DNA of 64,000 bases from Streptomyces sp. NBC_00457 (GTDB taxonomy: Bacteria; Actinomycetota; Actinomycetes; Streptomycetales; Streptomycetaceae): NCBI RefSeq assembly GCF_036014015.1, contig NZ_CP107905.1, positions 992,001 to 1,056,000 on the forward strand, in the 5' to 3' direction. Below, piece after piece: positions 26,574-34,822 of this stretch (its first letter is position 1; every line of letters starts with the position of its first letter). The translations under genes were made by a program, and so were the position numbers. Below the pieces are notes generated by a model. The model saw only the letters and a list, made by a program, of their open reading frames with translations. It was not told the origin of the DNA and did no database searches.

Positions 26574-27413
26574 AGCCACGTCCAGGGCCTGTTCCGCGTA
26601 GCCACGGCCGAAGAGCACCGCGTGCACCAGCAGCGGGAAGAGCTGGTGCAGTCCGACGCGGTCCGTCCAGCCTTCGGCCAGGGGCGCCGTCTGCTGGTAG
26701 CCGTCCAGTACGAGGTCCAGGTGGGGACAGCCGAAGAGGCGGAGCATCGCCAGGTCGGTCTCACGGTGTCCGCCGTGCGCGGCCGGGTCGATCAGCCAGG
26801 CGTGACCGTCGGCGCCCCACAGCACGTTTCCGTTCCACAGGTCGCCGTGCAGCCGGGCGGGCGGCTCGGCGGGGCCGGCCAGCTCCGGCAGCCGCTCGCA
26901 GACCCGCTCGATCACGGCCGCCTCGGCGGCGCGGATCGTGCCGTCGTCGACCGCGCGGCGCAGGTACGGCAGCACTCGGTGTTCCGCGTACCACTGCGGC
27001 CAGTCGGTGCCCGGCGAGTTGCGCATCGGGGCCAGCCCGATGTACGCGTCCACCGGGCCATCGGGCGGCGGGGCGCCGAACGCGGGCGCACCGGACGCGT
27101 GCAGGGCGGCCAACTCACCGCCGAAGCGGGCCGCCGCGGCAGGGGTCGGTGCGCCGGGCGGGACGCGGTCCGACACCAGCCAGTGACGGTCGTGGCCGTG
27201 CACCTGCGGTAGGCGGACCGCGCCGGCGGCGGCGAGCCAGCGCAGCCCGGCCGCCTCGGCCTGCGCGGCGGCGGGGCCGTCACCGCGCTTGACCATCACC
27301 ATGTGGCCGTCATCGAGGGTGACTTCGGAGAGTGCGGCGTTGAGTCGACGCTCGTGGGTCACCCGGCGTCCGGTGAGTCGCTCCGCCGCGGCGCGCGGGG
27401 TTCCGGCGGTCAT
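26553..27413 (-). CDS. Fructosamine kinase-family / aminoglycoside phosphotransferase-like protein
   Basis: A 286-residue protein kinase-like fold enzyme. The catalytic loop is 'ARLHGDLWNGNVLWG' and the metal motif 'WLIDPAAHGGHRETDLAML', the signature of bacterial fructosamine-3-kinase-type proteins. The N-lobe has 'HMVMVKRGDGPAAAQAEAAGL' with the ATP-contacting Lys and Glu. It probably phosphorylates glycated amines or sugars in the cytosol as a repair step. Start ATG 27413. Confidence 0.9.
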   Translation of the reverse strand: MTAGTPRAAAERLTGRRVTHERRLNAALSEVTLDDGHMVMVKRGDGPAAAQAEAAGLRWLAAAGAVRLPQVHGHDRHWLVSDRVPPGAPTPAAAARFGGELAALHASGAPAFGAPPPDGPVDAYIGLAPMRNSPGTDWPQWYAEHRVLPYLRRAVDDGTIRAAEAAVIERVCERLPELAGPAEPPARLHGDLWNGNVLWGADGHAWLIDPAAHGGHRETDLAMLRLFGCPHLDLVLDGYQQTAPLAEGWTDRVGLHQLFPLLVHAVLFGRGYAEQALDVARAAQAR

Positions 27414-27549
27414 GAGCGGGGGTGCCCGTGCGCAGGGCGGCTGGGTGTGTCAGGGCGGTGCGGCCGCGCGGCTTCGATCAGGTCCGGCACGGCGCCAGCG
27501 TAACGCGGCACCCCGGCCGTCCCATGGCGGCGTACTCCGGAACGCCTTG

Positions 27550-28194
27550 TCACGCCGCCTTCGCGGCGTCGAGCACCTCGTCGGCCAGGGGCTTGTCGAG
27601 GGCCGCGTGGACCAGGCCGTCCGCGAGCCGGGGCACGTCACGCTTGCCCACGAATCCGGCCAGCTTGTCGGGCGACGTCGGCAGTCCGAGCCGGCGGGCA
27701 CCGTCCTGGGCCTTGCGGTCGAAGTACGGTGCGAACTCCGGCCATACGCCCTGCACATCGCGCAGGAAGATATCGGCTCCCGTGGGACCGATCCCGGGTA
27801 TGTCCTGCAGGGCCTTCTTGGGGTCGGATTCCTCGCGCAGGCGCCGAAGATCGCCTTTGTAGCGTTCCAGCAGCAGTTCGGCTCCCTTGCCGAGCATGGT
27901 CGCGGTCCGCTCGTCGTAGCGGCGGTAGCCGCCCTCGCCGAGCGCGTCGACGCGTTCCTGCCAGGACGCCTCGGCCATCGAGCGGACGTCGCGCATTCCG
28001 GCGTCGAACAGCGCCTTTGCCGCGGCCACCGCGATATCGGCCTTGATCCGGGCGCTGAGCAGGATCGCCAGTACGAGCGTCTGGTAGAGGGGGCCGGGGG
28101 TATTGCGCAGCCTGATCCCGGCCTGCGCCGCGTAGGTGCGCTCCTGCCGGTCGAGCAGGGCCCGGACCACCGCGTTGTCGGTCTTCGCACTCAT
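27550..28194 (-). CDS. HhH-GPD-type endonuclease / DNA glycosylase-like protein
   Basis: A 214-residue helical protein with a helix-hairpin-helix 'LQDIPGIGPTGADIFLRD' (about residues 125-142). The general build resembles endonuclease III, but the C-terminal four-Cys iron-sulfur cluster is absent and the lysine usual in the hairpin is replaced (GIGPTGAD). It may be a monofunctional glycosylase or a DNA-binding relative. It is followed by a 136-base gap with no gene. Confidence 0.82.
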   Translation of the reverse strand: MSAKTDNAVVRALLDRQERTYAAQAGIRLRNTPGPLYQTLVLAILLSARIKADIAVAAAKALFDAGMRDVRSMAEASWQERVDALGEGGYRRYDERTATMLGKGAELLLERYKGDLRRLREESDPKKALQDIPGIGPTGADIFLRDVQGVWPEFAPYFDRKAQDGARRLGLPTSPDKLAGFVGKRDVPRLADGLVHAALDKPLADEVLDAAKAA

Positions 28195-28281
28195 CGTCAG
28201 GCCACCGATCCAACAGAATTCCGAGGTGCTCCGGGTACCCGCCCCGGGTCCGGTCGATGCGGCCGTACGGCAGCCGGCTGC

Positions 28282-29127
28282 TCATCCGAGACTGAGGAGC
28301 ACGATCGCGACGCCCGCGATCAGCAGACCCGCCGTCTGGGTCCGGGTGACCTTCTCGTGCAGGACGGCGAGTCCCAGGGCCGTCGGGACCGCCGGGTACA
28401 GGGAGGCCAGGACGACGGCGACGGCGAGCATCTGCTGGTGGGCGGCGAGGAGATACAGGATGAGCCCGAGCGCCGCTCCCGCCCCGATCAGGACCGCACA
28501 GCCCAGCGACCGGACGGGCCGGTGGAACTCGGCGGCGTGCCGCCGGATGCCCGGGAGCAGCAGGAGAACCGCGGCGACCCGGCCGGCCGCCACGGGCCAC
28601 AGGCCGCTCGCCGGGTCCGCCTGGGCGAGGCCGATGTACTGGACCGCCACTCCCCCGCTGGCGATCAGGCCGTCCACGGGCAGCCGCCGCCCGGACGGGG
28701 CTCGGCTACCGTGGCCGTCGCCGCCGGCGGAGACGAGCCACAGAGCGGGAACGGTGGCGCAGATGCCGAGCCAGGCGAGCGGAGTGGGCCGGTCGCCCAG
28801 CAGGAACACCCCGCACAGCACGGACAGCGCCACCCCGGTGACCGCGCTCACGGGGATCACGATGCTCATGGCGCCACGGCTCAGACCGCGGTTGAGGAAG
28901 TGCATGGCCACGGCGCTTCCGACGCCGGACGCCCCGCCCCAGGCGACATCCGTGGGCCGGACCGCTGTCGCGGGCATCAGCAGCGCGGCGGCGACGGCCA
29001 GGATCAAGCCTCCGACCTGTCCGAGGAAGGTGACGACGGCGAAGTGGACGCGGCGGGACAGCAGTCCGCCGGCGAAGTCGACGATGCCGTAGCAGACCGC
29101 GGAGGCCAGGGCGAGCACAGCACCCAT
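28282..29127 (-). CDS. EamA/DMT-family membrane transporter
   Basis: A 281-residue protein with ten predicted membrane helices in two EamA repeats (residues about 2-135 and 150-280). The start 'GAVLALASAVCYGIVDFAGG' and the final 'AGLLIAGVAIVLLSLG' are typical of drug/metabolite exporters. Substrate unknown. It sits 87 bases upstream of the HhH gene on the same strand. Confidence 0.9.
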   Translation of the reverse strand: MGAVLALASAVCYGIVDFAGGLLSRRVHFAVVTFLGQVGGLILAVAAALLMPATAVRPTDVAWGGASGVGSAVAMHFLNRGLSRGAMSIVIPVSAVTGVALSVLCGVFLLGDRPTPLAWLGICATVPALWLVSAGGDGHGSRAPSGRRLPVDGLIASGGVAVQYIGLAQADPASGLWPVAAGRVAAVLLLLPGIRRHAAEFHRPVRSLGCAVLIGAGAALGLILYLLAAHQQMLAVAVVLASLYPAVPTALGLAVLHEKVTRTQTAGLLIAGVAIVLLSLG

Positions 29128-29186
29128 CCGCTCCAGGTGCCCGCCACAGCCGTCGTCATCCGCCGGTGGCCGGCCCTCGGGAGGCC

Positions 29187-29211
29187 GTGTACGCCTCGCC
29201 GCCCGGGGTAC
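29187..29211 (+). promoter_or_regulatory. Sigma-B-type stress promoter
   Basis: GTGT (29187-29190), a 15-base spacer and GGGTAC (29206-29211) match the Streptomyces sigma-B-family consensus GNNT-N14-16-GGGTAC/T. It lies 36 bases before the small gene at 29247. The gene's neighbour encodes a CsbD-like stress protein, which fits. Confidence 0.55.
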
Positions 29212-29246
29212 TCGACCGTTCCGTTCGGGACCGGAGGAGGTTCACC

Positions 29247-29480
29247 ATGACCAGCAACACGGAAACCGGTGGCGTCACGGGCACGCCGGACAAGGACTAC
29301 AACCTGATCTGGTACGTCGAGGCCTGCCTGAACAACGCGCTGCGGCTGGAGACGTACATCCAGGACGCGGAGCGCGAGAAGGACACGGAGGTCGTGGACC
29401 TGTTCCGCAAGGCGCAGGCCGACAGCCGCAAGGGCGCCGAACTGGGCAAGAAGTTGCTGCGTAAGCGGCTGAACGGCTGA
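29247..29480 (+). CDS. Small helical protein of unknown function
   Basis: A 77-residue protein with a strong GGAGGAGG ribosome site. It is mostly one or two amphipathic helices ('YNLIWYVEACLNNALRLETY', then 'KDTEVVDLFRKAQADSRKGA') and ends in a basic 'KKLLRKRLNG'. No signal or membrane segment. A sigma-B-type promoter upstream and a CsbD gene downstream suggest a general stress role. Not a family I recognise by name. Confidence 0.85.
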   Translation: MTSNTETGGVTGTPDKDYNLIWYVEACLNNALRLETYIQDAEREKDTEVVDLFRKAQADSRKGAELGKKLLRKRLNG

Positions 29481-29609
29481 CCGCGTCCGGAAGGCCCGCC
29501 CCGGCCGTCCGGCGGCGCGGTGCTCACGCAGCGTCATCGTCCGACGCGCGGGGCCTGCCCCGCCCGCTTACTTTGGGCGGGCAAGCCCTGTCTCACCCAA
29601 GGAGGAGCC

Positions 29610-29801
29610 ATGGCCGACAAGGGCCGCGCGGACAAGATGAAGGGCAAAGCCAAGGAGATGACCGGAAAGGTCACCGGCGACCGCGAGATGCAGACCGAGG
29701 GCAAGCTCGAGCAGGCGCGCGGAGAAGCCAAGAAGCTCAAGGGCAAGGCCCAGGAGCGGATCAAGCAGCCCGGGCGTTCCGCGAAGCGGGACGACGTCTG
29801 A
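29610..29801 (+). CDS. CsbD-family stress protein
   Basis: A 63-residue very hydrophilic Lys/Glu/Gly protein behind AAGGAGG. It has the CsbD pattern 'DKMKGKAKEMTGKVTGD' followed by 'TEGKLEQARGEAKKLKGKAQ'. CsbD proteins are general stress proteins of unknown mechanism, controlled by sigma-B in Bacillus. It probably accumulates in stress or stationary phase. Confidence 0.93.
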   Translation: MADKGRADKMKGKAKEMTGKVTGDREMQTEGKLEQARGEAKKLKGKAQERIKQPGRSAKRDDV

Positions 29802-29812
29802 GCTGGCGGGAC

Positions 29813-29850
29813 CGAGGCCGCGGACACGGTGGACCCGTGCCGCGGCCTCG
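29813..29850. terminator. Long hairpin terminator after csbD-like gene
   Basis: CGAGGCCGCGG (29813-29823) pairs with 29840-29850, and an inner CACGG/CCGTG stem continues it after one bulged base. It separates the convergent csbD-like and GH95-like genes. Confidence 0.88.
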
Positions 29851-29868
29851 ACTCATGAAGTCCCACAC

Positions 29869-32733
29869 CTACCCGCCGACAGCCTCCAGCGAGAGCGCGA
29901 AGACGTGGGCCCGGGCGGTGCCGCCCGTCGGTGCGGCCAGGGTGATCCCGGTGAGCTGACGGGTCGCGTCGACCTCGACGACCTGGTGGAAGATGGCCGC
30001 CTTGGTGCCCAACGGCCCGTTGCGCGTGTGGATCTGACCGGTCGTCACCGCCGCGGTCTCGTCGTACGCGGGTCCCGACGCCAGCCAGCCGGTGAGCCGG
30101 AGCGGTGTGGAGGCGGTGGTCCCGTCGGCGTACCGGAGCGTCGCCGGGACGGTGACGTTCCCCGTGTCGCCCGCGCCGAGCACGTGCACCTTGCCGTAGG
30201 CGCCCTGCGGTACGGAGATGTCCTGGCCGCCCGCGACGACGTTGTTGTTCGTTCCCTCGCTGCCGTTGGTGAAGGCGAAGCCGATCCCATTGTCGGAGGT
30301 CTGGCCGGTCTGCGGGAGCTGGGCCATGGGGTAGGTGCGGCCGGTGCCGTCGAAATCCCCGTCGCCGTAGTACATCTCGGTGGTGATGCCGTCGTTGTCG
30401 AAGTGGCCCGTCAGGTCGACCTGGGTGACGGTTCCGGACTGCGGCAGCTCCGGCAGGCCCCAGCGGTCGGCGGGAGCGGAGACCGGCACGGGGGCGATCC
30501 GCAGCTCGGGGCGCCGGCCCGCCGGGTGGATCACGGCCTCCGCGCCCTGGGGCAGGTCGAGTTCGACGACGCTGTCGCCGAGGTCGCGCCAGTCGGGAGC
30601 CGGGCCGCCGATCCCGGCGACCGTGACGCGCCCGCCCAGTGAATGGCGCACCCGGCAGGGCTCCCCGGCGAGGCTGCGGACGCGTACCCAGCGAGTACGG
30701 CCGCCCCGGCGGACGGCGCTGACGAGGAACGCGCCCTGGGTGCGGAAGTCGTGCAGCGTGACGTCCCGCCACTCCCCCGGCACGGCAGGGAAGATCCGGA
30801 TGGTGTCGCCCCAGCTCGTGCAGAGCATGTCGTGCAGGCTCTGCGCCGCCGACAGCGGAGTCTCGATGACCGGTCCGGCCTCGTAGTACATGGTGTTGGG
30901 CTGGACGAACCGGGCCACCAGCTCCCGCAGATACGTCAGCGAGTCGTCGCCCCGGCCCATCATCGCGGAGAGGGACGCGGCACCGGAGAAGCTGTAGCCG
31001 CGCAGGGCGCCCTCGAAACCGATCCAGTGCTTCAACGACCGCTCGATGAGGTCGCGTTGCTCGGGCTGCTCCCAGTTGACGAGGTAGAGGGGGTACACGG
31101 CGAGCATGTGGGAGTAGTGGCGATGCGACTTCGCGAAAGGAGCCCCGGCGCCGATCATGAAGCCGTTCGCGTCCACCGGGTAGTCGGTGAGCCGGTCCAT
31201 CACTTCCTGCCACTTCGGCGCCAACTCATCCTCTACGTCGAGCAGTTCGACGGTGTCGAGCAGGGTGGCGCAGCTCCAGCGCAGCAGCGCCAGGTCGTAG
31301 TTGCAGTCGGGGGCGCTGCCGTACTCCGGTGAGAAAGTCTTCGGAAGGTGGAGCCGGCCGTCGTCGCCCTCGTACAGGAAGTGCAGGTAGTAGCTGGTGG
31401 AGCGGCGCAGGAGCGGGTAGAGGATGTCCTCCAGCAGGCCCCGGTCCATGGTGTGGCGGTAGGTGAGCCAGACGTTGTGCAGCGCCCAGGGCAGGTTGCC
31501 GACCTCGGGGTCACCGGAGCCGCCGGGGACGGCGACGCTGCCGTTGTCCTCGCACTGGGCGTCGGTGGAGCGGCGCAGGCCTGCCGAGTCGGCCCGGTAC
31601 TGCGGCTTCAGGGCGCCGATGAGGATGTCGGTGTTCTCGGCGAGGGTGCGGGGGATCGCGTCCAGCTCCAGGTGGTTGGAGCCGTGCACCGGCCAGTACT
31701 CCAGCTGCACGTTGAGGTTCCACCAGACGGCGGGCCAGGGGGTGGGTTCCAGCCAGGGGCCGGTGGTGGCCATGACGGGGGCGTGCTCGCGGGCGGCGGA
31801 GGCGAGCTTGTAGAGCTGGAGCCAGTAGAAGCTCTGGAGCATGCCGTCCGGGAGTGAGACGAAGCTCTTGCGGTAGAAGGCGTGCCACCAGTCGCGGTGG
31901 GTGCGCAGCAGGCTGGAGACGGGCAGCGCGGACGCCTTGCGGACCGCCGTGCGGGCGCGGCCCTCCGCGTCGGTGCCGGGGTGGGAGTGGGTGACGGCCA
32001 GGCAGAACGTCCGGTCGTCGCCGTGGGCGCGTTCGCGGTGGGCACTGGCCGTCTGCCCGCCCGCGACAAGTGACTGCACCACCAGAGTCGTGCCGTCCGG
32101 CTCTTTCGTGGTCACCGGTGCGGGGTTGGGTTCCAGGTCGTCGGGCGGATCCTCGCGGACGATACGCGGGCTGACGGCGGGTGAAGGGACGTACTCCCAG
32201 CGGAAGTTCCGCTCGCCCGCGTCCGCGCGGGCGGTGACGACCAGCAGCGTGCGGTCGTTGTGGACCAGCGCGCGCAGCCGGATGGCGCCCTTGTCGGTGC
32301 TGAGGGTGCCGGTGATCTCCGCGTTCCACAGGTCGAGACGCAGATCGGCGCCGGTGATGGCGCCGACGGGGTGTAACAGCAGATTGCCGACCGGCAGCCG
32401 GGCCACGCCCCAGTCGCTGCCGAACTCCGGCCGGTGGTCCTGGACTTCGCTGTGGTGCACGGTGAAGCGCAGGGCGTTGCGGCCGGGCTCCTGGTAGACG
32501 ATCGAGCCGAGCAGCCCGTTGCCGAGAAAGGGCCCCTCGTACCAGGTACGCGGCAGCCGCTTCCACACCGGGTCCTGCGCGTCGAGGAACTCCTGCCACT
32601 CGCGGTCGGTCCGCATCCCGACCAGACCCCCGGCGCCGCTGCCCTGTTGAGCGGCTGCCGCCGGTGCGGCGACCGACGTCGCGGCACCGGCGGCGACACC
32701 TCCGAGAAAGCCTCGTCTGCTGACTCTCATCAT
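29869..32733 (-). CDS. Secreted glycoside hydrolase, GH95-like (alpha-L-fucosidase/galactosidase type)
   Basis: A 954-residue enzyme with a Tat signal (SRRGFLGG, then Ala-rich to about residue 30), so exported folded. The N-terminal beta domain has 'YEGPFLGNGLLGSIVY' and 'HHSEVQDHRPEF'; the (alpha/alpha)6 barrel carries 'VWWNLNVQLEYWPVHGSNHL' and 'LPWALHNVWLTYRHTMD', as in GH95. About 200 extra C-terminal residues (from about 750) look like a carbohydrate-binding beta domain. A TTA codon (32374-32376) is present, implying bldA-dependent translation. It is divergent from the GH97 gene and shares a promoter element with the ABC operon at 40949. Confidence 0.82.
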   Translation of the reverse strand: MMRVSRRGFLGGVAAGAATSVAAPAAAAQQGSGAGGLVGMRTDREWQEFLDAQDPVWKRLPRTWYEGPFLGNGLLGSIVYQEPGRNALRFTVHHSEVQDHRPEFGSDWGVARLPVGNLLLHPVGAITGADLRLDLWNAEITGTLSTDKGAIRLRALVHNDRTLLVVTARADAGERNFRWEYVPSPAVSPRIVREDPPDDLEPNPAPVTTKEPDGTTLVVQSLVAGGQTASAHRERAHGDDRTFCLAVTHSHPGTDAEGRARTAVRKASALPVSSLLRTHRDWWHAFYRKSFVSLPDGMLQSFYWLQLYKLASAAREHAPVMATTGPWLEPTPWPAVWWNLNVQLEYWPVHGSNHLELDAIPRTLAENTDILIGALKPQYRADSAGLRRSTDAQCEDNGSVAVPGGSGDPEVGNLPWALHNVWLTYRHTMDRGLLEDILYPLLRRSTSYYLHFLYEGDDGRLHLPKTFSPEYGSAPDCNYDLALLRWSCATLLDTVELLDVEDELAPKWQEVMDRLTDYPVDANGFMIGAGAPFAKSHRHYSHMLAVYPLYLVNWEQPEQRDLIERSLKHWIGFEGALRGYSFSGAASLSAMMGRGDDSLTYLRELVARFVQPNTMYYEAGPVIETPLSAAQSLHDMLCTSWGDTIRIFPAVPGEWRDVTLHDFRTQGAFLVSAVRRGGRTRWVRVRSLAGEPCRVRHSLGGRVTVAGIGGPAPDWRDLGDSVVELDLPQGAEAVIHPAGRRPELRIAPVPVSAPADRWGLPELPQSGTVTQVDLTGHFDNDGITTEMYYGDGDFDGTGRTYPMAQLPQTGQTSDNGIGFAFTNGSEGTNNNVVAGGQDISVPQGAYGKVHVLGAGDTGNVTVPATLRYADGTTASTPLRLTGWLASGPAYDETAAVTTGQIHTRNGPLGTKAAIFHQVVEVDATRQLTGITLAAPTGGTARAHVFALSLEAVGG

Positions 32734-32773
32734 CGATCTCCCTCAGATTGGTCCGATGACTTGGCTAGACGGG

Positions 32774-32812
32774 AGCGTAAGAAGCGGCTAATGATGCGTC
32801 AATACACCGAAC
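32774..32812 (-). promoter_or_regulatory. Promoter of the GH95-like gene with shared -35 element
   Basis: Read on the minus strand: GTTCGGTGTATTGACGC (32812-32796) contains the -35 TTGACG (32802-32797); a 17-base spacer leads to TACGCT (32779-32774). The 17-base block recurs with one change before the ABC operon at 41005-41021. Assignment as promoter plus operator is inferred. Confidence 0.6.
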
Positions 32813-32855
32813 CACACCACCGATTCACCCGATGACTCGTGCGTGGGAGGCACAC

Positions 32856-34760
32856 ATGCGTGTCGTACGATCCACAGTCACCAGAGCCCTGACGGTCGCC
32901 GCCTGCCTGGCGGCGCTGTGCGCTCCGACCGCCGCCGAGGGCCAGGACGCCGGCCCGGAGCGGAGCTGGCGCACCGCGGCCCCGGGCGGCGGCCCCGTCT
33001 CCGCCCAGCTGTCCCTCACCGACTCCGGCGGCCTGACCCTGACCGCCCGCGACGGCCGTACGACGGTGCTGCGGCCGTCCGCCCTCGGCATCCGTACCGC
33101 CGTCACCGACTTCTCCGCCGGGCTGAGCTTCGTCAGCCGCCGGGACCGGCCGGTCCATGAGACGTACACGACGACCAGCGGCGCCCGGACCCGGCACACC
33201 CTCGACGCCACCGAGTCCGTCTTCACCTTCCGTAAGCAGGGCCGCATGCTGCGGATCGCCCTGCGGGTCGCCGCCGACGGCGTCGCCTACCGCTATGAAC
33301 TCCCCCGAGGCGACGGCGACTCCGGCACCGTGACGGTGCTGGGCGAGACCTCGCAGTACGCCGTGCCCGCACAGGCGGACTCCTACCTGCTGCCGTACGA
33401 CAACGGCCGCCAGGACTACGAGTCCATCCACCAGCACACGACGCTCGCGCAGGCCAAGACCGGTACCGACTACGGCTATCCGTCCCTGTTCCGCGTCGAC
33501 GACGACAGCTGGATGCTCCTCGGCGAGTCCGGCCTCGACAGCTCCTACGCGGGCTCCCGCCTCACCCTCGACCGTGTCGACGCGGACGCGGGCCGCTTCA
33601 GCCTGAAGCTCCCCGACCCCGCCGAGGTGGCCACGGCGCCCTTCGCGACTCCCTGGCGCACGATGGTGATCGGCGATCTCGCCACCGTCACCGAGAGCGA
33701 CCTGATCACCGATCTCGCGGCACCGTCCAAGGTCGCCGACACCTCGTGGATCAAGCCCGGCAAGGCCGCCTGGTCCTGGTGGTCCGACGGGCAGAGCCCG
33801 ACCAGCCTCGCCGCGCAGAAGAAGTTCGTCGACTTCGCCGCGGAACAGGGCTGGGAGTATGTGCTCGTCGACTCGGGCTGGAGCAACGACTGGATGCCCG
33901 AACTCACCGCGTACGCCCGGGAGAAGGGCGTCGGAATCTGGTTGTGGGTGCGGTGGCAGACCATCGACGCGGCGAGCGAGATCAACACGTTGCTGCCGCG
34001 GTGGAAGGGCTGGGGTGCGGTCGGGCTGAAGATCGACTTCATGGAGTCGGACGGGCAGGACCGGATGCGCTGGTACGACGCGATCTTCGCCGGGAGCGCG
34101 AAGTACGAGCTGATGCTGAACTTCCACGGCGGCACGATTCCCCGTGGGCAGCAGCGGACGTGGCCGCAGTTGATGACCGTCGAGGCGGTGCGGGGCGCGG
34201 AGGGTACGCGTCCGCGGCCGGGGCGTGAGCCGTTCCCTGCGGGGCATTACACGACGCTGCCGTTCACCCGTAATCTCACCGGGTCCATGGACTTCACGCC
34301 CGTCACCTTCACCGGTGTGCGGCCCACCAGTGACGCGGCCGAGTTGGCGTTGTCGGTGGTGTACGAGTCCGGGGTGCAGCACTTCGCCGACAGTGTCGAG
34401 TCGTATGCGGCGCGGCCGCTTGCGGAGCGGTTCCTGGCGGGGGTGCCGACGGTTTGGGACGAGACCGAGTTGGTCGATGGGGCGCCTGGGGATCGGGCGG
34501 TGTTCGCTCGGCGGTCGGGGGGTGAGTGGTTCTTGGGGGCCGTGACTTCTGGGGGTGCGCGGACGCTGGACGCGTCGCTCGGGTTCCTTGGGTCCGGGCA
34601 CTGGCTCCTCGATCTCTATCGGGATGCTCCGGGTGGTGGTCTTGCCGTCGAGACGCGTGAGGTGACTGCTGATTCGCGGCTTGTGGTGGATGTGCCTGCG
34701 AACGGTGGGTTTGCTGCGCGGGTTTGTCCGGCGGAAGAAGGGCGTGAGAGCTGCGGGTAG
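32856..34760 (+). CDS. Secreted GH97 alpha-galactosidase/alpha-glucosidase
   Basis: A 634-residue GH97 enzyme with a Sec signal (residues 1 to about 35). The family layout is an N-terminal beta-sandwich (about 40-290), a (beta/alpha)8 barrel (about 300-540) and a C-terminal beta domain. 'KAAWSWWSDGQSPTSL', 'VLVDSGWS' and 'GLKIDFMESDGQ' are visible. Asp394 at the nucleophile position suggests the retaining alpha-galactosidase-type branch, not the inverting SusB branch. RBS GGGAGG precedes ATG 32856. Base usage changes within the gene: C-ending codons early, G/T-ending codons after about 33950. Confidence 0.9.
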   Translation: MRVVRSTVTRALTVAACLAALCAPTAAEGQDAGPERSWRTAAPGGGPVSAQLSLTDSGGLTLTARDGRTTVLRPSALGIRTAVTDFSAGLSFVSRRDRPVHETYTTTSGARTRHTLDATESVFTFRKQGRMLRIALRVAADGVAYRYELPRGDGDSGTVTVLGETSQYAVPAQADSYLLPYDNGRQDYESIHQHTTLAQAKTGTDYGYPSLFRVDDDSWMLLGESGLDSSYAGSRLTLDRVDADAGRFSLKLPDPAEVATAPFATPWRTMVIGDLATVTESDLITDLAAPSKVADTSWIKPGKAAWSWWSDGQSPTSLAAQKKFVDFAAEQGWEYVLVDSGWSNDWMPELTAYAREKGVGIWLWVRWQTIDAASEINTLLPRWKGWGAVGLKIDFMESDGQDRMRWYDAIFAGSAKYELMLNFHGGTIPRGQQRTWPQLMTVEAVRGAEGTRPRPGREPFPAGHYTTLPFTRNLTGSMDFTPVTFTGVRPTSDAAELALSVVYESGVQHFADSVESYAARPLAERFLAGVPTVWDETELVDGAPGDRAVFARRSGGEWFLGAVTSGGARTLDASLGFLGSGHWLLDLYRDAPGGGLAVETREVTADSRLVVDVPANGGFAARVCPAEEGRESCG

Positions 34761-34772
34761 TGGTTCACGGTG

Positions 34773-34822
34773 CGGGTCGTGGGGGGCTGGTCGCGCAGTT
34801 CCCCGCGCCCCTATCGGGGCGC
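34773..34822. repeat. Dispersed intergenic repeat, copy 2, overlapping the next gene's stop
   Basis: A 50-base copy of the element at 16396-16445. It ends in hairpin GCGCCCC-TATC-GGGGCGC (34805-34822). The stop codon of the convergent DUF2264 gene (TAG, 34813-34811) and its last few codons lie inside the hairpin. It can terminate both convergent transcripts. Confidence 0.88.

Noticed and set aside
27414..27549. Gene in the gap between the kinase-like and HhH genes
   Set aside because: No frame with a ribosome site or protein-like content; nothing seen.
28195..28281. Short minus-strand gene reading 'MSSRLPYGRIDRTRGGYPE' upstream of the HhH gene
   Set aside because: No ribosome site and the frame runs out of phase through the HhH gene.
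29559..29581. CCCGCCC...GGGCGGG hairpin before the csbD-like gene
   Set aside because: Real 7-bp dyad, but too simple in GC-rich DNA to call an operator or terminator.
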